Shown: positions 41,574 to 51,197, numbered from the stretch's first letter. The stretch: DNA of 64,000 bases from Eubacteriales bacterium (GCA_030533385.1 JAUNJG010000001.1:1-64000); one strand, 5' to 3'. Numbers and translations are program-made. Notes: a model not told the origin generated them from the letters alone.

Positions 41574-42767
41574 TCACTGCGGACTTGCGTTCTTCCTTTC
41601 CATGACCAGATCTTCGTACTGACCGGAATATCTCCTGAGACGATTCACTCCTTTTTTTATGGATTCCACTGCATATTCCATCTCCTCCATCGTATTTTGC
41701 CAGCCGATTGTCAGCCTCAGGGTTCCTCTTGCCATACATTCAGGCACTCCCAAAGCAGCAAGCACATGGGACTGTTTTTCCGAGCGGGAGCTGCATGCAC
41801 TTCCCGAAGAAGCACAAATTCCTGCCTCATCCAGCAGTATCAACAGAGCGCCTCCCTCCACAAACTGAAAGCTCACGTTACAGTTCCCATCTAATCTGTG
41901 GCTCCTGCTTCCGTTTAACCGGCAATACGGAATCTCATGACAAAGCCTTTCTATCATATAATCCCGCAGCATGGCCACATGGACGCTCCTCTCCCTCATC
42001 TGCTCATGGGCCAGCTTTGCCGCCTTCGCCATGCCTACAATAGCCGCCACATTTTCCGTCCCCGAGCGTCCGCCCCTCTCCTGCCCACCTCCCAAAAGCA
42101 GAGGCGCTGGCGCTTTCCCCTTCTTTGCATATAAAAAACCGATTCCCTTTGGCCCGTTAAATTTGTGGGCGCTGGCACTCAACATGGTCACATTGTCCTC
42201 CTTCACGCAAATCGGCAAATGTCCGTATGCCTGAACTGCATCCGTATGGAAGCAGATTCCATATCTTTTTGCCAGCTTTCCAATCTCCCTTATCGGCTGA
42301 ATCGTGCCGATTTCATTGTTGGCATAATGGATGGACATCAGGAAGGTTTCCTCCCTGATTGCTTCTTCCAGACGACGCAAGGAAATCCTCCCGGTTTCAT
42401 CCACCCCAAGCCAGCTGACGACATATCCTTGTTCTTCTAAAAGACGGCAGGGATACAGTACCCCGTGGTGTTCGGTTGTGGTGGTAATAATGTGCCCTCT
42501 TTTCTCCCTCGTCCCATGTACTGCTCCGCAAATCGCCCAGTTGTCCGATTCCGTCCCGCCGGAAGTAAAATAAATTTCTTCCGGTTCACATCCTATCGTC
42601 CCGGCGATCGTCTCCCTCGCCTCCTCTACCGCCTGCCTTGCCTCGGCACAAAGCCGGTATACCCCCGATGGATTCCCGTATCTTTCCCTGTAATAGGGAA
42701 GCATGGCAGCCAGCACTTCCTCATCCACAGGCGTTGTCGCCGCATTATCCAGATAAATCATCGACAT
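41574..42767 (-). CDS. Cysteine desulfurase (NifS/IscS family)
   Basis: Releases sulfur from cysteine for Fe-S clusters or thiolated tRNA. 397 residues: IYLDNAATTP at the N-terminus, TEHHG, HTDAVQAYG, the PLP lysine in SASAHKFNGPKG, and the active-site Cys in SSGSACSSR near residue 328. The short catalytic loop fits the NifS-like group rather than SufS. No iscU or thiI gene is adjacent. Divergent from the SpoVB-like gene. Confidence 0.95.
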   Translation of the reverse strand: MSMIYLDNAATTPVDEEVLAAMLPYYRERYGNPSGVYRLCAEARQAVEEARETIAGTIGCEPEEIYFTSGGTESDNWAICGAVHGTREKRGHIITTTTEHHGVLYPCRLLEEQGYVVSWLGVDETGRISLRRLEEAIREETFLMSIHYANNEIGTIQPIREIGKLAKRYGICFHTDAVQAYGHLPICVKEDNVTMLSASAHKFNGPKGIGFLYAKKGKAPAPLLLGGGQERGGRSGTENVAAIVGMAKAAKLAHEQMRERSVHVAMLRDYMIERLCHEIPYCRLNGSRSHRLDGNCNVSFQFVEGGALLILLDEAGICASSGSACSSRSEKQSHVLAALGVPECMARGTLRLTIGWQNTMEEMEYAVESIKKGVNRLRRYSGQYEDLVMERKNASPQ

Positions 42768-42849
42768 GTTCTTCCCTTCTCCATATTCTTTATTCTAAGC
42801 CTTCTCTTTGAGGCATATATTTCAAAGGAAACCACAGGCAGGTGTTTTT

Positions 42850-44373
42850 ATGTCCTATAAAAAAATGATTTTTACCGGAACGCTCATTCTCACCTTTTCC
42901 GGATTTCTATCCAGAATTCTGGGCTTCTATAACAGAATATTCCTCTCCAAGCTCATTGGTGCCGGAGAATTGGGAATTTATCAGCTGATCATGCCTGTGT
43001 ATATGCTCTGCTTTACTCTTGTATGCCACGGCTTTGAGACGGGAATTTCCAATCTCACCTCCAAATATCGGGGACAGGGTGACAAAAAAAGTATTCATCG
43101 ACTGATTCGTTTTGCCTGCCTGCTGTCTTTATCCCTGTCCTTCGTCCTCCTTTTGTTTTTGATTTCGGGAGCCGGAATGCTCAGTCGGCATCTGTTCCAC
43201 GAAACCTCAGCGGCTTCCACCTTAAAGATCGCCGCCCTCGCCCTCCCCTTCGTCGCCATCAAATCCTGTCTTCACGGATATTATGTAGGGCAAAACCGCT
43301 CGGCCGTGCCCGCTGCCAGCCAGCTTGTAGAGCAAACGGCGAGAGTGGGAAGCATCTACCTTCTCTCTGTCACCATTTACCTTTATACGGCGGACGCCCG
43401 GATTGCAGCCTGGGGCATGGTCATCGGGGAGATGGTCTCCGCCATCTACACTTTGCTTGCCTATTTTTACACTGTTCACAGAGAGACAAAGAGGAAGCTC
43501 CCTCTTCCTTCCCCCACACCATCTTCCGCCGTCCTGCCCTCCATGATAAGGGAATTTTTTCATTTCAGCATTCCCCTGACCATCAATCATTTTTCCCTGA
43601 CGATTATCAGCAGTCTGGAAAACATGCTCATCCCTCTCATGCTCCTGCGGCGTCTCGGAAGCCGAACTCTGGCGCTGGAAACCTACGGAACTTTGACGGG
43701 CATGGCACTCCCCTTTTTATTTTTCCCCGCCACCATCGTAAATTCGTTGTCCGTCATGCTCCTTCCCGCCATCTCTGCCTCCTACAAGCAAAAAAAGATG
43801 GCGCAGATTCAAAGCACCATCTCCAAAAGTCTTCATTATTGTATTGTCATTGGAATTTTCAGCTGCTTTGCCTTCTTTTTGTTCGGAAAATCTCTCGGAA
43901 GTCTCGTTTTTTCAAACGAGCAGGCAGGAGAATACGTCCATCTCTTTGCCCTGCTCTGTCCATTTTTGTATGTTTCTCAGACGATTTCCAGCATTTTAAA
44001 CGGATTCGGGTGCACGAGACAAACCTTGTTCCACAATCTTCTTGGAATGGGCATTCGGATTCTGTTTATTCTGACAGCCATTCCTTCCCTCGGAATCAAA
44101 GGTTATCTCTATGGCCTTCTGGCCGGATATTCCCTGCAAATTCTGCTGGATATCTCCGGCGTCTTCCGCATCACCTTCTTTCCGTTCTTCCCGGAAAAAA
44201 CACTGCTGATTCCGGCTGCCTTCGCATTTAGCTGCGGGTGGGCATCCAGGCAGCTTTGCCAAATTCTTTTAAACCAGAGCTTCTCTCCCCTCTTTGCTCT
44301 GTTTTTCAGCGGCAGCTGCTACGTTCTGTCCTTCTTCCTTCTGCAATGGATTGTGGAGCGTTTTACCGTTTAA
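42850..44373 (+). CDS. SpoVB-like polysaccharide/lipid flippase (MOP superfamily)
   Basis: 507-residue membrane protein with about 14 hydrophobic segments. The N-terminus FSGFLSRILGFYNRIFLSKLIGAGELGIYQL (in parts) is typical of stage V sporulation protein B and related PST/MATE-like flippases. SpoVB takes part in spore cortex synthesis, probably lipid-linked precursor transport. The start at 42850 has AGGTG 5 bases upstream. The assignment to sporulation rests on similarity; related flippases export other polysaccharides. Confidence 0.85.
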   Translation: MSYKKMIFTGTLILTFSGFLSRILGFYNRIFLSKLIGAGELGIYQLIMPVYMLCFTLVCHGFETGISNLTSKYRGQGDKKSIHRLIRFACLLSLSLSFVLLLFLISGAGMLSRHLFHETSAASTLKIAALALPFVAIKSCLHGYYVGQNRSAVPAASQLVEQTARVGSIYLLSVTIYLYTADARIAAWGMVIGEMVSAIYTLLAYFYTVHRETKRKLPLPSPTPSSAVLPSMIREFFHFSIPLTINHFSLTIISSLENMLIPLMLLRRLGSRTLALETYGTLTGMALPFLFFPATIVNSLSVMLLPAISASYKQKKMAQIQSTISKSLHYCIVIGIFSCFAFFLFGKSLGSLVFSNEQAGEYVHLFALLCPFLYVSQTISSILNGFGCTRQTLFHNLLGMGIRILFILTAIPSLGIKGYLYGLLAGYSLQILLDISGVFRITFFPFFPEKTLLIPAAFAFSCGWASRQLCQILLNQSFSPLFALFFSGSCYVLSFFLLQWIVERFTV

Positions 44374-44381
44374 ACGTCACG

Positions 44382-44418
44382 AGCCGAAGTCTCATCCCAA
44401 AGGGAATCCACTCCGGCT
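44382..44418. terminator. Imperfect hairpin between convergent SpoVB-like and rlmH genes
   Basis: A long imperfect inverted repeat (AGCCG...CGGCT outer, TTCCC/GGGA inner, 44382-44418) lies 8 bases past the SpoVB-like stop and about 52 past the rlmH stop. No strong T-run follows on either strand, so terminator activity is tentative. Confidence 0.4.
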
Positions 44419-44470
44419 CTCCATGCTGTTTCCTCTAAAGAAGACAGCATTTCTGTACTCAGCACATCCT

Positions 44471-44920
44471 CTATATCCGGGCAATCTGCTCGCAGAGAAT
44501 CAGGCGCATCATCTGATGGGGAAAGGTCATAGAAGAAAAGCTGAGCTTCTCCTGCGCGCGCCTTTCCACCGAAGCGGACAGCCCCAGAGAGCCGCCTATG
44601 ACAAAGACAAGCCACCCTGACCCTTCCGTCAGACGCTCTGCGATTCTCCTCCTCCACTTTTTTGAAGAGAAGCTTTTGCCGTCAATGCACAGGGCGATGA
44701 CGTAATCCTCCTCAGAAATTTTCTGCAAAAGCCGCTCCCCCTCTTTCTTTCTGATGTTATCTTCCACAGCGGGGGAGGCGCCCTCCGGCGTCGGCTCATC
44801 GGCGCACTCTACAATCTCTATCGGACATTTCCGTCTGATTTGTCCAAGGTAATAATCCACACCTTCCCGAAAACTCTTCTCCTTAATTTTTCCGACGCAA
44901 AGAATCTTAATTCCTTTCAT
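44471..44920 (-). CDS. rlmH: RlmH-like methyltransferase lacking its C-terminal tail
   Basis: RlmH methylates N3 of pseudouridine 1915 in 23S rRNA helix 69. This 149-residue copy has the SAM loop (VIGGSLG, residues 107-113) and MTFPHQMMRLILCEQ. It then ends EQIARI instead of continuing through YRAF-I-RGE-YHK, the tail found in about 159-residue family members. Nothing tail-like follows in any frame. Tail residues are known to contribute to substrate binding. A paralogue about 4.5 kb away has an intact tail but no SAM loop. It is 8 bases downstream of the YugP-like protease gene. Confidence 0.85.
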   Translation of the reverse strand: MKGIKILCVGKIKEKSFREGVDYYLGQIRRKCPIEIVECADEPTPEGASPAVEDNIRKKEGERLLQKISEEDYVIALCIDGKSFSSKKWRRRIAERLTEGSGWLVFVIGGSLGLSASVERRAQEKLSFSSMTFPHQMMRLILCEQIARI

Positions 44921-44928
44921 GCCTTCTC

Positions 44929-45642
44929 TTAGTCATCCCTTCTTCCGAAAAGAAGCACCAGCCTTAAAAGCTGTAAGATGGTCGCTGCCGCTGAAGCCAC
45001 ATAAGTGAGCGCCGCCGCCTTCAATACCTTTTTCGCACCGGAAAGCTCTTCTTCATATAAAATATGAGAGTTCCCCAAAATACGCAGAGCGCGGGAGGAA
45101 GCATCAAACTCCACCGGCAAGGTCACAAGCTGAAATACCACCGTCAGGGAAAACAGAACGATTCCAAACGTAATCAAAAAGTGGTTAAAGCTCAACAGCA
45201 CGCCGACCAAAATCATCGGCCAGGACAACATGGACCCAAAATTTACCGCCGGAACCATGGCGCCTCTCAGACGGAGCGGCGCATAGTCTTTCGCATCCTG
45301 TATCGCATGTCCACACTCGTGGGCCGCCACCCCGATGGCCGCCACGGAGGTAGAATTCCAGGTGGAATCCGACAGATGAAGCACCTTGCTTCTCGGATCA
45401 TAATTATCCGTGAGATGCCCGTGGATATGCTCAATCCTCACATGATACAGGCCTGCTCCCTGCAAAATCTTTTGTGCCGCCTCCGCAGCCGTTATGCCAG
45501 AATGACTTCTCACCCTCTCATACCTGGCATAAGTATTCTTTACCTTCATGGATGCAATCATCGTGATGATCACACCGATGACCACAAGATAATACGTAGG
45601 GTCCCAGAAGAATCCTCCGTACCCATATCCATAACCGTACAT
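44929..45642 (-). CDS. YugP-type neutral zinc metallopeptidase
   Basis: 237-residue membrane protein. A Tyr/Gly-rich N-terminus (YGYGYGYGG) precedes a first hydrophobic segment (about 15-32). The zinc motif AAHECGHAIQDA is at about residues 110-121, and two or three membrane segments follow (about 138-180 and 210-230). The substrate is unknown. The start at 45642 has AGGCGGT 8 bases upstream; the open frame extends to 45768 without a better site. Confidence 0.9.
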   Translation of the reverse strand: MYGYGYGYGGFFWDPTYYLVVIGVIITMIASMKVKNTYARYERVRSHSGITAAEAAQKILQGAGLYHVRIEHIHGHLTDNYDPRSKVLHLSDSTWNSTSVAAIGVAAHECGHAIQDAKDYAPLRLRGAMVPAVNFGSMLSWPMILVGVLLSFNHFLITFGIVLFSLTVVFQLVTLPVEFDASSRALRILGNSHILYEEELSGAKKVLKAAALTYVASAAATILQLLRLVLLFGRRDD

Positions 45643-45955
45643 GTCTCTACCGCCTTTCTTTATGATTTTGCGCCCTCCCGCCGGTATCACCATCAACCGC
45701 CGGGACTGCTCTCCCGACCGGAGAGAACGCCCGCACCGAGACAGCCACAGATGACCATCGTTTGTCAAAACAGAATCGTCCTCGGTGCCCTCTTTTCAGA
45801 CACACAAGTCCGTCTTCCTGCCATCTGTCAAAAAATTCGCGCCCAGCCGGAAAAAGAACGCTCACTGAGTAAAAAAATAAATCTTGTTAAAAGTGAATGA
45901 TATTATAACTGCATAATATGAAGAATCTGTGTTTTTTCTTCTGGAAAATATTCCG
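45643..45955. other. gldA-yugP intergenic region, 313 bp
   Basis: No gene is recognised. It contains an 8-bp inverted repeat (GCACCGAG/CTCGGTGC around 45735-45790) and a CTCTCC/GGGAGAG hairpin nearer the protease gene. A TATAAT-like box is at 45902-45907 on the minus strand without a good -35. The GAGGACGATT string here also occurs in the hairpin-rich eno leader. Confidence 0.45.
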
Positions 45956-47032
45956 TTATCTGTCCAGCTCTCTCGCCGCCCGAACAATCATCTCTTCTGT
46001 TATTTTATAAGGATAATGCTCCACGTCCTCGTCCTCCACCATGAGTTTAGCGCAGGAAGCCACCTGCTCCACTGTGACGCCGATATCGGAAAGACAGACA
46101 GGCAGACCCACCGTCTTATTAAAAGCAATCATCTTTTCACATTCTTCTTTTCGCCCGTCAATCAGCAACAGCAGCAGCACACCAAAGGATACGACCACGC
46201 CGTGAAGGTGATCCTCGTCAAAGCCGGGCAGACTGCAAAGTCCATAGAAAAAAGCGTGAGCAATGCCGCCATTATAATCCATGGAATAATCTCTTGCCAC
46301 CAGCATGGACACCCACCCCGTAGTGATGATGATGCTCAGCGCAGCCTGTTCCAAATCATAGGAAGGAACCCCCGCCTTGTTGTCCTTTAATGCCTGCTCC
46401 CCATGTTCCACCAGCGTCTCCATGCACATCCGGCTCATGTTGACCCCGAGAGCCTTATAATGCTCCAGCTTTTCTCCTCTCGCCGAGATGCTAACTTCAT
46501 AATATTTGGCATAGGTGTCTCCGATGCCCGCCCACAGATATTGTTCCGGCGCCCGGGCTATGATGTCCGTATCAATGAAAACGTGTTTCGCCGCCTCCAG
46601 AAAATGAACAAAATCACAAAAAGATCCGTCCTCTTTGTATACGATGGACAAAGCAGAGGCCGCCGCACAATTGGAGGCAATCGTCGGGAAGGCAAAGTAA
46701 GGCTTCTTTAAATCAATGCTGACTAATTTTGCCGTGTCGATGGCCTTGCCGCCTCCCACGGCAAAAATCATATCTGCCTCCTGTACTTCGGCACACTGCT
46801 CCAGCGCACTTGCCGCCTCAAAGGTACAGTCTTTTCCAAACCACACAAACGAAAGAATCTGAATCCCCGCTGCAGAGGCCGCCTTTTTGATCTTCTCCCC
46901 TGCAGCTGCCATCGCTTTCTTCCCTCCGATGACCACCGCCTTCGTTCCGTATAATTTACAATAATCTCCCACGCTTTCATATGCCTTTGGCCCCACCGTG
47001 TAAGGTGCCGGCAAAACTGTATAATTCTCCAT
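45956..47032 (-). CDS. gldA: Glycerol dehydrogenase (iron-containing ADH family)
   Basis: Oxidises glycerol to dihydroxyacetone with NAD. 358 residues: nucleotide-binding FAVGGGKAIDTAKLV near residue 95, PTIASNCAAASA, the first metal Asp in GIGDTYAKYYE, and metal histidines in GIAHAFFYG and HLHGVVVSFG. Substrate assignment follows GldA-type motifs; related polyol dehydrogenases cannot be excluded. Divergent from the aminotransferase gene. Confidence 0.92.
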   Translation of the reverse strand: MENYTVLPAPYTVGPKAYESVGDYCKLYGTKAVVIGGKKAMAAAGEKIKKAASAAGIQILSFVWFGKDCTFEAASALEQCAEVQEADMIFAVGGGKAIDTAKLVSIDLKKPYFAFPTIASNCAAASALSIVYKEDGSFCDFVHFLEAAKHVFIDTDIIARAPEQYLWAGIGDTYAKYYEVSISARGEKLEHYKALGVNMSRMCMETLVEHGEQALKDNKAGVPSYDLEQAALSIIITTGWVSMLVARDYSMDYNGGIAHAFFYGLCSLPGFDEDHLHGVVVSFGVLLLLLIDGRKEECEKMIAFNKTVGLPVCLSDIGVTVEQVASCAKLMVEDEDVEHYPYKITEEMIVRAARELDR

Positions 47033-47132
47033 GTATTATCTCCTGTTATCTCTATTATATTGTCGTTTTCTGTCTCAAGTATACTTGCATCCTTCTTTTG
47101 CTGTCAATAGTCCGACGACGATTTCTCTTTGC

Positions 47133-47161
47133 TCGACAGAACGCAGCAAATGTTGTATGAT
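47133..47161 (+). promoter_or_regulatory. Promoter for aminotransferase gene
   Basis: -35 TCGACA (47133-47138), 17-base spacer, -10 TATGAT (47156-47161), leaving a leader of about 130 bases. Confidence 0.5.
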
Positions 47162-47298
47162 AAACCCACGGCTTTTCCCATCGTCTCCTCTGTCCGGGTG
47201 TGGACAAATTTTTATTTTTCACTGCGGCAAACGGAGAAGACAGGGACTTAAGAAGCCCGGTTTATAAACCATCAGATGAATCAGGAAAGGAATCCATT

Positions 47299-48495
47299 AT
47301 GCTTAATACTTATTATACTGCTATGTTATCTGAAAAAGATATTATTTTTGAAATTTTTCAGGCTTCCCAGGAAAAGGCCAGAAAAATCGGTGCCGAACAT
47401 GTCTATGATTTCAGTCTGGGAAATCCTTCTGTTCCCGCACCTTCCATTGTCAATGATACCATCATCTCACAGACCGAAAGTCTGGATGCCCTGTCTCTTC
47501 ACGGCTACAGTCCGGGAATGGGGCAGCCGGAAGCAAGGGCTGCCATCGCCCGGCATCTGTCCGACCGCTTTGGCCTTCCTTATCAGACAGATCATATTTT
47601 TATGACCCTCGGCGCCGCCGGTGCCCTCGCCCATGCACTCCGGGCAGTCACCAACCCTGGAGATGAAATCATCACTTTCGCTCCCTGTTTTTCTGAATAT
47701 AAGCCCTATACTGCCGGAGCTTCGCTGAAGCTTTCCATCGTGCCTGCAAATACAGACAACTTTCAGATTCATTTTGACGCCTTTCTCGAAATGCTGAACC
47801 CCTCGGTGTCCGCAGTCCTCATCAACTCTCCGAACAATCCTTCGGGCATCGTGTACTCCGCCGAAACTTTAGATCGGCTGTCTGACATCCTCATGCAAAA
47901 GTCAGAAGAATATGGTCATCCCATCTATCTGATTTCCGATGAGCCTTACCGGGACATCGTGTTCGACGGCGTGGACAATCCCTACGTTGCCAGACATTAC
48001 CGGGACACGCTGACCTGCTATTCTTTCAGCAAGTCTTTGTCCCTTCCCGGAGAGCGTATCGGCTATCTGGCAGTCCGCCCGGACTGTGTCGGCGCAAAGC
48101 AGATCATCGACATCTGCCCGCAGATTTCCCGCACCATCGGTCAAAATGGCCCTGCCTCCCTGATGCAGCACACTATTTCCCGTGTGTGCGGCCGCACCTC
48201 AGATTTGTCGGTTTACGAAAAGAATAAAAATCTTCTCTATGATGCCCTTCTCTCCTACGGCTATGACTGCGTGGAACCCGGCGGAACCTTCTACATGTTC
48301 CCCCGCTCTCTGGAATCAGATTCCGTTGCCTTTTGTAAGAAAGCCCAGGAGAAAAATCTGATGCTCGTGCCGGGAGACATCTTCGGGTGTCCGGGACATT
48401 TTCGCATCGCTTACTGCGTCCCGACGGAGCGCATCCAAAAATCTCTGCCGATTTTTAAGGAGCTGGCACGGGAATACGGAATATCAGGCAGATAA
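47299..48495 (+). CDS. Class I/II pyridoxal-phosphate aminotransferase
   Basis: 398 residues of the fold-type I aspartate aminotransferase family: FSLGNPSVPAP near residue 38, GAAGALAHALRA, INSPNNPSG, ISDEPYRDIVFDG and the PLP lysine in YSFSKSLSLPGERIGY (around 240). The amino donor is not evident from sequence. The start at 47299 has GGAAAGG upstream; the frame open from 47200 lacks a site. Monocistronic, convergent with the amino acid ABC operon. Confidence 0.9.
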   Translation: MLNTYYTAMLSEKDIIFEIFQASQEKARKIGAEHVYDFSLGNPSVPAPSIVNDTIISQTESLDALSLHGYSPGMGQPEARAAIARHLSDRFGLPYQTDHIFMTLGAAGALAHALRAVTNPGDEIITFAPCFSEYKPYTAGASLKLSIVPANTDNFQIHFDAFLEMLNPSVSAVLINSPNNPSGIVYSAETLDRLSDILMQKSEEYGHPIYLISDEPYRDIVFDGVDNPYVARHYRDTLTCYSFSKSLSLPGERIGYLAVRPDCVGAKQIIDICPQISRTIGQNGPASLMQHTISRVCGRTSDLSVYEKNKNLLYDALLSYGYDCVEPGGTFYMFPRSLESDSVAFCKKAQEKNLMLVPGDIFGCPGHFRIAYCVPTERIQKSLPIFKELAREYGISGR

Positions 48496-48499
48496 TAAA

Positions 48500-48626
48500 A
48501 ACCATTCCTCTCCATCCGATGCCCGCACCTTATGGCACCGCTGCCCGAGGAAGGCAGACCGCCCGGCTCAGCGGCCTGCTTCCCCACGGCTGCCCTATGC
48601 AGGATCAGAATAGAAAAGGAATGGTT
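48500..48626 (-). terminator. Structured convergent terminator region
   Basis: AACCATTCCT (48500-48509) and AGGAATGGTT (48617-48626) are a perfect 10-bp inverted repeat enclosing 107 GC-rich bases with further internal complementarity. On the minus strand a TTTTTATTAT tail follows, so it can terminate the ABC operon. It is far larger than a typical terminator. Confidence 0.5.
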
Positions 48627-48649
48627 CTCGCTCCATCCAAGGTTAAATT

Positions 48650-49435
48650 TTATTGTTCAAAATATCTTTCCAGGAACTGACGGGTTCTCTCCTCCTTCGG
48701 ATGCTCAAAAACCTGCTCCGGCGTTCCGTACTCTGCCACCATGCCCTTATCCATGAAAAGCACCTTGTCGGAAACATCTCTGGCAAATTGCATCTCATGG
48801 GTGACAATAACCATGGTCGTCTTTTTGTCCGCCAGGCCGCGGATGACTTTCAGCACTTCTCCCGTAAGCTCCGGATCCAAGGCCGAAGTAGGCTCATCAA
48901 AACAGAGGATATCCGGCTGGAGCATCAGCGCCCTCGCAATGGCCACCCTCTGCTGTTGCCCACCTGAAAGCTGGTGAGGATAATAATCCACCTTATCCTG
49001 AAGCCCCACGCTGCTGAGAATGGCTTCTCCCTGCTCCCGAATCTGCTCCAAGATTTTCTTTTTATTCTCCTTGAATCCCGGCTCCTCCTTCATCATCAGC
49101 TCTTTTGCCAACGTACAGTTTCTGAGGGCGGTATACTGAGGAAACAGATGAAAAGACTGGAATACCATGCCAAAATGAAGTCGATTTTTTCTGATCTCCG
49201 CCTCGCTGGCCGTCTTTGCATTGGCAGCGTCAAAAATCACCGTCCCATTGGCAATGATCTGGCCTTCCGTAGGACGTTCCAAAAAATTCAGACATCGAAG
49301 CAACGTGGTCTTTCCACTTCCGGAGGCTCCAATCATGGCAAGAGCCTCTCCTTTTTCCAGAGAAAAATCGATTCCCTTTAACACCTGGAGGCTTCCAAAA
49401 TTCTTTTTTAAATTTTTTACTTCTAAAATTGCCAT
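48650..49435 (-). CDS. Polar amino acid ABC transporter ATPase
   Basis: 261-residue ATPase of the GlnQ/HisP type: Walker [10 protein letters not shown], signature [15 protein letters not shown], Walker [15 protein letters not shown] and [11 protein letters not shown]. An insertion of about 15 residues ([12 protein letters not shown], around 115-130) lies between Walker A and the signature. It energises the permease encoded 12 bases upstream and the binding protein. Confidence 0.95.
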   Translation of the reverse strand: MAILEVKNLKKNFGSLQVLKGIDFSLEKGEALAMIGASGSGKTTLLRCLNFLERPTEGQIIANGTVIFDAANAKTASEAEIRKNRLHFGMVFQSFHLFPQYTALRNCTLAKELMMKEEPGFKENKKKILEQIREQGEAILSSVGLQDKVDYYPHQLSGGQQQRVAIARALMLQPDILCFDEPTSALDPELTGEVLKVIRGLADKKTTMVIVTHEMQFARDVSDKVLFMDKGMVAEYGTPEQVFEHPKEERTRQFLERYFEQ

Positions 49436-49447
49436 CGTTCTACCTCC

Positions 49448-50092
49448 CTACACTCTGAAATAATCCATCTTCTTTTCAATCCAGCCAAACAACAGGGACA
49501 AAATACCGACAGAAACGAGGAAATAAATCCCCGTGGAAAACAGCGGCCAAATCAGCCCCATCTTGGTAAAGCGCTCGGCGCTCATGATAATCTCAGGAAT
49601 ACCGATGACCCTCGCCAGCGCCGTGTCCTTCGTCAGCGTGATGATCTCATTACTCATAGGAGGCACAATTCGTTTGACTACCTGCAACAAAACTACCTTA
49701 AAAAACACTTGGGACTTCGTCATGCCAAGAACAGCCCCCGCTTCATACTGCCCGGCAGAAATGCTCTCGATACCACCGCGGAATATCTCGGAAAAATAGG
49801 CGGCATAATTGATGACAAAAGCCAGAGCCGCCGCCGTGAAACGAGATTTCATCGGAATCCCAAGCATCAGCCCCGGCGCATACAGCACCACAAAAAGCTG
49901 AAGCATCAGCGGCGTTCCTCTGATAATCCAGATAAAGGTCTTCGTCACATACTTGATGGGACGGAATCTGGACATGGAGCAAAAGGTGATAAGCAGTCCC
50001 AGTGGAAGGGACAACAACAAGGTGACGATAAACAATTCAATATTATATAAAAATCCGCTGGTCAGCGACTCAATCGGACTGGCTGCCATCAT
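49448..50092 (-). CDS. Polar amino acid ABC transporter permease
   Basis: 214 residues with about five membrane segments and the HisM/GlnP EAA-type loop GAVLGMTKSQVFFKVVLLQVVKRIVPP (in parts, about 120-146). AGGAGA lies 7 bases before the ATG at 50092; another ATG follows directly. The open frame reaches 50140 without a better site. Only one permease gene is present, so the channel is probably a homodimer. Confidence 0.93.
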   Translation of the reverse strand: MMAASPIESLTSGFLYNIELFIVTLLLSLPLGLLITFCSMSRFRPIKYVTKTFIWIIRGTPLMLQLFVVLYAPGLMLGIPMKSRFTAAALAFVINYAAYFSEIFRGGIESISAGQYEAGAVLGMTKSQVFFKVVLLQVVKRIVPPMSNEIITLTKDTALARVIGIPEIIMSAERFTKMGLIWPLFSTGIYFLVSVGILSLLFGWIEKKMDYFRV

Positions 50093-50261
50093 GATAATCT
50101 CTCCTTTTTCTTCACATGGCGCGGCTGCCGCCGCAAACAAGAATCCGGCTCTCCTTTTGCGCTTCTGCGCTGCGGGAAATCCGGACTCTTACCATCATTA
50201 ACTATACTTGACTGCTTCCTCTCCTCTCCATACCAGGACAGGTGAGAAGAATCTCTGTGTT

Positions 50262-51128
50262 TTATTTCTGTACTAACATATCGCTGAGGTTATACTTCTC
50301 TGCCAGCGCATCCACGGTACCATCTGCATACAGCTCGTCTATAGCCGCACTGACCTTCGCCTCCAAATCGCTTCCCTTGCGGAATCCAATCACATACTCC
50401 TGAAGTCCAAAGTTATTGTCCACGTTGATCACCATATCAGAGTAATCTGTGTCAGGGCCTACCATGCCATAGGCAGCCACGCTGTCCACCAGCGCCAGAT
50501 CAGCGGTGCCGGCCTTCACTTCCATGAGTGCCTTCGCCATGGAGTCTGATGCGACGTAATTGGAATCAGCGAAGTATTCCGCCGCAGATACTTCCACCGT
50601 ATCATCGTCTGCGATGGTTCCCTGCAACTTACCTTCGCCGGTGGAACCTTTTTCTGCGGTGACGGTAAGACCGGAGACATCAGCCATGATCTCATCCTGT
50701 CTGTCCGCCTTCATAACCATCGCCTGGGTGTTGTACAGATACGGAGCGGACAGCGCCATGTTTTCCTGTCTCTCCTTCGTGCTGCACATGCCGTTCCAGA
50801 TACAGTCGATATTTTTGGAGTTCAGCTCAATTTCCTTGGAATCCCAGTTAATCTCTTCAAAGTTCATCTTGATGCCCAACTTCTCTCCCACCGCATTGGC
50901 AAGATCCGTGTCAAAGCCGACAAACTCATTGTTCTCATCATAATAATTCATCGGAGCAAACAGCGTCATGCCGATGGTCATCTCTCCCTTTGCGCTGATA
51001 TCCTCCCAGTCGGAGGATGCCGCCGCTCCGGTACTCTCGTCTGTATTTTCGCCCTTTGCGGAACCACAGCCTGCCAGGGACATTACGCACATGGAAGAAA
51101 CGAGTAACATAGCAATAAACTTTTTCAT
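50262..51128 (-). CDS. Polar amino acid ABC transporter substrate-binding lipoprotein
   Basis: 288 residues. The lipobox SLAGC is at about residues 17-21, followed by a Ser/Thr/Glu linker and a family 3 solute-binding domain: GEMTIGMTLFAPMNYYDENNEFVGFDTDLANAV (in parts) and CIWNGMCSTKERQENMALSAPYL. Specificity is not clear. It is the first gene of the operon, with AGGAG 10 bases before the ATG and a strong promoter upstream; the 170-bp gap to the permease gene may hold differential control. Confidence 0.93.
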   Translation of the reverse strand: MKKFIAMLLVSSMCVMSLAGCGSAKGENTDESTGAAASSDWEDISAKGEMTIGMTLFAPMNYYDENNEFVGFDTDLANAVGEKLGIKMNFEEINWDSKEIELNSKNIDCIWNGMCSTKERQENMALSAPYLYNTQAMVMKADRQDEIMADVSGLTVTAEKGSTGEGKLQGTIADDDTVEVSAAEYFADSNYVASDSMAKALMEVKAGTADLALVDSVAAYGMVGPDTDYSDMVINVDNNFGLQEYVIGFRKGSDLEAKVSAAIDELYADGTVDALAEKYNLSDMLVQK

Positions 51129-51197
51129 AGTCTTTTCTCCTTTTTCCTTGTCTTTTCTTTTTGGATGTGAAGATTCATCAATCTACTACACTAAAGT

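Noticed and set aside
44370..44480. A frameshift that would restore the missing RlmH tail
   Set aside because: I read all three minus-strand frames past 44471; none encodes a YRAF-I-RGE-YHK-like tail.
48510..48616. Small SRP RNA (4.5S-like) in the GC-rich convergent region
   Set aside because: A GGGGAAGCAGG string resembles the SRP tetraloop and bulge, but the flanking helix-8 pairing does not form as required.
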